Part shown: piece after piece, positions 4,220 through 6,571 of the stretch
Position numbering within the stretch: position 1 is the first letter of the stretch
Layout of the letters: each line of letters begins with the position of its first letter
From: an uncultured Ruminococcus sp.
GTDB taxonomy: Bacteria; Bacillota; Clostridia; Oscillospirales; Ruminococcaceae
Direction of reading: 5' to 3'
DNA: 6,571 nt
Assembly: GCA_945876405.1 (NCBI GenBank)
Contig: CAMCOJ010000119.1
Span: forward strand, 1 to 6,571
Translations under genes and position numbers: made by a program
The notes under the pieces: generated by a model
Database searches by the model: none
Told to the model about the DNA's origin: nothing
What the model saw: the letters and a program-made list of their open reading frames with translations, nothing else

Positions 4220-5671
4220 ATGAAAATAAATCCGGATATCACTGTTGTAGGAAACGTAAATACCTATGCCGAATTTTTCGCACAGAAAAACGGAAATGAA
4301 TTTGTACTTTCAGGGGATATAAACAATGACGGCAAAACTGGTGCTTCAGACCTTGTAAGTCAGATAAAATACCTTATCGGTCAGAAAAATTTCGAAAACG
4401 GTATTTCCAGACTTGCTGCCGACCTTAACGGTGACGGAAACATAAATATTATTGATCTGATGCATCTTAAGAATAAAATTCTTGAAGACGATACTGTCAG
4501 CATACAGAGTCTTGCAGAACCGTATCTGCCGGGCATTGTCCGCAGTGCTCCGGAACCTGAAGTACAGGCAGGATTTTTAAACTTTGCTGCAGAATATTCC
4601 GATGATATTCTTTCAGCTGAAGACCAGAAAGGAGGAAGCAACAGAATTTACTCTCCGCTCAGCATCTATATGGCATTTTCAGTGCTGGCAGAATGCTGTG
4701 ACGGTCAGTCGCTTGATGAACTTCTCGGATTTCTCGATGTATCAGACAAAGATGAACTGAGAAAAATAAATCACGACCTGTTCACTTCACTCTACTTTGA
4801 TGAATTCAAAAGATACTGCAGAATGGCAAATTCAATATGGGTGGACAATGAATACACCTGCGAGGAAGACGTTTTAAAGAATCTTGCTGATTACTACTAT
4901 ACTGCATCTTTCTCACGTGATCTTAACAGCGGAACAGACTGCAGTGAAATATCCGAATGGATATACCAGAACACTTCCGGAAAGTTCAGACCACTGATAA
5001 CGCCTTCACCTGACAATGTACTTAAAATAATAAATACAGTTACCTTCAAAGAAAACTGGGACAAAATCTTTGACACAACAGCAGAAGGTACATTTTATAA
5101 CGGTAATGATGAGATAAACTGCACATTTATGAAAGGATTTTCAGAAGGAAGGATAACTGAAACAGAAGACTTCATAAAATATTCAAAGGATTTTAGGGAC
5201 GGATACGTTATGAACTTCATTCTTCCAGCAGAAAACACAGATGTCCGTTCATTACTTTCCAATTCTGAAACAATGAACAGCATTTTCAGCAGCACCGGTG
5301 AAATTCACATGGTTACTGCATCAGTGCCAAAGTTCTCATCATCATCAAAATTCGACCTTATTCCGGTTGCCAAAACTTTAGGAGTAGAGAGAATATTCCA
5401 TAATGCAGATATAACACCACTTCTTAATCCTGATAAGAATGGCCGCTCTGACACATACGTCAACGAAATCACCCATGAAGCTGTAATTGATGTTGCAGAA
5501 ACAGGATGCGAAGCCGCTGCGTACACCATGATAAGCACGGCAGTAGAAGCTCCCGCACCTGATTATCCTGTATACACCTTCAATGCAAACAGACCTTTCC
5601 TTTACTACATCTCTGACACGAACGGCACTCCGCTCTTTATCGGAACGGTAAACAATCCGACGGAGAAATGA
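4220..5671 (+). CDS. Dockerin-serpin C-terminal piece (cellulosome-associated protease inhibitor)
   Basis: Numbering from ATG 4220, residues 10-30 end a BspA-like unit (NTYAEFFAQKNGNEF). Residues 32-90 are a type I dockerin with calcium loops DINNDGKTGASD (33-44) and DLNGDGNINIID (69-80), for cohesin binding. Residues 115-483 are a full serpin: SPLSIYMAFSVL (145-156), NTVTFKENWDKIF (272-284), VPKFSSSSKFDLIPVAKTLG (369-388), HEAVIDVAETGCEAAAYT (419-436) and the signature FNANRPFLYYI (454-464). The hinge has Gly at P15 and Ala at P12-P10, as in inhibitory serpins that trap serine or cysteine proteases; P14 is Cys rather than Thr/Ser. Dockerin-bearing serpins are known from cellulosomes such as that of Clostridium thermocellum. 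ATG 4220 has only GGAG 15 nt upstream and no signal peptide, so it is unlikely to be a natural start. Confidence 0.85.
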   Translation: MKINPDITVVGNVNTYAEFFAQKNGNEFVLSGDINNDGKTGASDLVSQIKYLIGQKNFENGISRLAADLNGDGNINIIDLMHLKNKILEDDTVSIQSLAEPYLPGIVRSAPEPEVQAGFLNFAAEYSDDILSAEDQKGGSNRIYSPLSIYMAFSVLAECCDGQSLDELLGFLDVSDKDELRKINHDLFTSLYFDEFKRYCRMANSIWVDNEYTCEEDVLKNLADYYYTASFSRDLNSGTDCSEISEWIYQNTSGKFRPLITPSPDNVLKIINTVTFKENWDKIFDTTAEGTFYNGNDEINCTFMKGFSEGRITETEDFIKYSKDFRDGYVMNFILPAENTDVRSLLSNSETMNSIFSSTGEIHMVTASVPKFSSSSKFDLIPVAKTLGVERIFHNADITPLLNPDKNGRSDTYVNEITHEAVIDVAETGCEAAAYTMISTAVEAPAPDYPVYTFNANRPFLYYISDTNGTPLFIGTVNNPTEK

Positions 5672-5685
5672 CACTTCTATACACT

Positions 5686-5738
5686 AAAAACAGAAAATGC
5701 AGTTTCTCATATTTGTGAGAAACTGCATTTCTGTTTTT
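5686..5738. terminator. Long bidirectional terminator hairpin between convergent genes
   Basis: The arms 5686-5709 and 5716-5738 pair over 23 bp with one bulged A and a 6-nt loop. The stem begins with AAAAA and ends with TTTTT, so it provides a T tract on either strand. It starts 14 nt after the serpin stop and ends 23 nt before the stop of the minus-strand gene, serving both. Confidence 0.9.
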
Positions 5739-5761
5739 AAAGGATCATAACACCCTGATAT

Positions 5762-6526
5762 TTACTGTTTGTTTACAATTCTTCCGGCACCGTCTCTGAA
5801 AGTGCCGCTTGCAAGTCTGATGATGTCAATTATCGTACCAACGCAGCATAAACCGCCGGTGAAAAGATATAAAAGCCCTGAGATTGGCTTGCCGAGATAG
5901 AATCTGTGTATCCCGCCGCACATGAAGAATCCGAGTGCTGCGAGAATTATAGATGTAGACTTGCTCTTGTCACTGTCAGGAGTAAGCATTACCGGTGCTG
6001 TATACTGTCCGCTCCTTGCAGGCGGATTGGCTCCTTCTCTTTTGAGCATCTCAACCTGTCTTCCGCAGTGTGTGCAGACTACCGCATCTTCCGGTATATG
6101 CTCTCCGCAGTATTTGCAGTGTTTAAGGCCCTGGTGTTCATTGTATACAGGCTGCTGTACAGGTCTCTGCTGAACAGGCGGCATTGCCGGCTGTGGTGCA
6201 ACGGGTGGAATATCCGGCTGCGGAGGATTAGGGTCAGCGTAATTATAGTAACGGCTCAGGTCATCGTTTCCTGGCTGATTTGCATTATTCTGATAAGGCT
6301 GTGGCTGAGGAGAGGAATATCTGTTTACTGCAGGCTTTGGATCTTCCATATAATTCTGAGGCTGAGGAGAGGACTGATATGAAGGTGAATTTCTGTATTC
6401 ACTGCGTTCCAGTTCCTGCTGGTTTACATTGTGGTTATAAACAGGATATGCTTCTCTTACACGTGGCTTTTCATTTGTTTCCTTTGAGAGATTAATACTC
6501 TTTCTTTCATTCTGATTTTCGTTCAT
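5762..6526 (-). CDS. Zinc-ribbon and TM2-domain membrane protein with Pro/Gln/Asn-rich N-terminus
   Basis: Residues 1-130 are a disordered, Pro/Gln/Asn/Tyr-rich region with a repeated SSPQPQ (52-57 and 71-76). A zinc ribbon follows: CKYC (137-140) and CTHCG (151-155), four cysteines in two CxxC knuckles. The C-terminal part (about 188-254) is a TM2 domain with two helices (about 191-205 and 215-237), the HRFYLGK turn (207-213) and conserved Asp234. TM2 proteins of this kind are common in Firmicutes, and their biochemical role is unsettled. The Pro-rich arm and zinc ribbon are presumably cytoplasmic and could bind partners. The start ATG 6526 has AAAGGA (6544-6539) 12 nt upstream, rather far; a 3-codon ATG-AAA-AAA-TAA lies between. 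The gene is convergent with the serpin operon, and its promoter is at or beyond the right edge. Confidence 0.88.
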   Translation of the reverse strand: MNENQNERKSINLSKETNEKPRVREAYPVYNHNVNQQELERSEYRNSPSYQSSPQPQNYMEDPKPAVNRYSSPQPQPYQNNANQPGNDDLSRYYNYADPNPPQPDIPPVAPQPAMPPVQQRPVQQPVYNEHQGLKHCKYCGEHIPEDAVVCTHCGRQVEMLKREGANPPARSGQYTAPVMLTPDSDKSKSTSIILAALGFFMCGGIHRFYLGKPISGLLYLFTGGLCCVGTIIDIIRLASGTFRDGAGRIVNKQ

Positions 6527-6571
6527 TTATTTTTTCATTCCTTTCAGTTGTCAGATAATATATATAACTGT

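Larger units (their letters stand above)
3839..5671 (+). pseudogene. Secreted leucine-rich/dockerin/serpin protein gene interrupted by one in-frame stop
   Basis: From ATG 3839 (AAGGGGG 7 nt upstream) to TGA 5669-5671 there is a single frame of 610 sense and nonsense codons, with one interruption, TAA at codon 75 (4061-4063). Sequence after the stop continues the same leucine-rich unit: IAVPS, stop, IEGHVIAEIDE. One base change from GAA would restore the glutamate expected in the VPSEIEG pattern of BspA-like repeats. The intact product would be exported, attached to a cohesin through its dockerin, and inhibit proteases. As the third gene of the sigma operon, 18 nt after the anti-sigma gene, it is probably the main target of the switch. 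A recent nonsense mutation, a base error in the sequence, or stop readthrough would all explain it; lack of other damage favours something recent or artefactual. Confidence 0.8.

Noticed and set aside
5906..6495. Several plus-strand ORFs opposite the TM2 gene
   Set aside because: They are antisense shadows; the minus strand shows clear zinc-ribbon and TM2 motifs.
6527..6538. ATG-AAA-AAA-TAA upstream mini-ORF before the TM2 gene
   Set aside because: It directly abuts the ribosome binding site with no spacing, so initiation is unlikely; it is probably chance in an A-rich leader.

Overview
The window looks like accessory chromosome from a low-GC, Gram-positive gut or rumen anaerobe, most likely a Ruminococcus-type cellulosome producer (R. 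flavefaciens or a relative). The evidence is a secreted protein with a type I dockerin (two DxNxDGxxxxxD calcium loops), a BspA-like leucine-rich stretch, AAGGAG-type ribosome binding sites, consensus SigA promoters, and an Rpn/PD-(D/E)XK nuclease of the kind common in Lachnospiraceae and Oscillospiraceae. The organism call is an inference from gene content.

Left part (1-2175, mostly minus strand). A TTG-started membrane protein with an FtsX/MacB-like extracellular segment runs off the left edge. Upstream of it lies a degraded copy of the promoter and first ~20 codons of an Rpn-family nuclease gene. Next comes an in-frame fragment of ribosomal protein L10 (rplJ) on the plus strand and a hairpin terminator. 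The intact-looking Rpn nuclease gene (2049-859) follows, with its own copy of the same promoter. The two promoter copies form a 116-bp direct repeat 1516 bp apart, so the segment has been duplicated and rearranged. The Rpn gene has three 84-bp tandem repeats. At the start of the repeats is a strong internal Shine-Dalgarno/ATG that could yield a separate 148-residue C-terminal protein, as in the E. coli RpnL/RpnS intragenic toxin/antitoxin genes.

Centre (2200-5740, plus strand). A compact operon encodes an ECF-type sigma factor, a single-pass membrane protein that is probably its anti-sigma factor (8-nt overlap with the sigma gene), and a secreted protein ordered signal peptide, leucine-rich segment, dockerin, serpin. 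A single in-frame TAA at 4061 splits this last gene; everything either side is in one frame. The sigma gene also lacks an ATG where its strong ribosome binding site points (ATA instead). The likely logic is membrane-signal-controlled transcription of a protease inhibitor docked on the cellulosome. In this sequence the operon seems damaged, translated unusually, or affected by base errors. A long hairpin (5686-5738) ends it.

Right part (5762-6526, minus strand). A convergent gene encodes a zinc-ribbon plus TM2-domain membrane protein with a Pro/Gln/Asn-rich N-terminal region. It shares the bidirectional terminator with the serpin operon.
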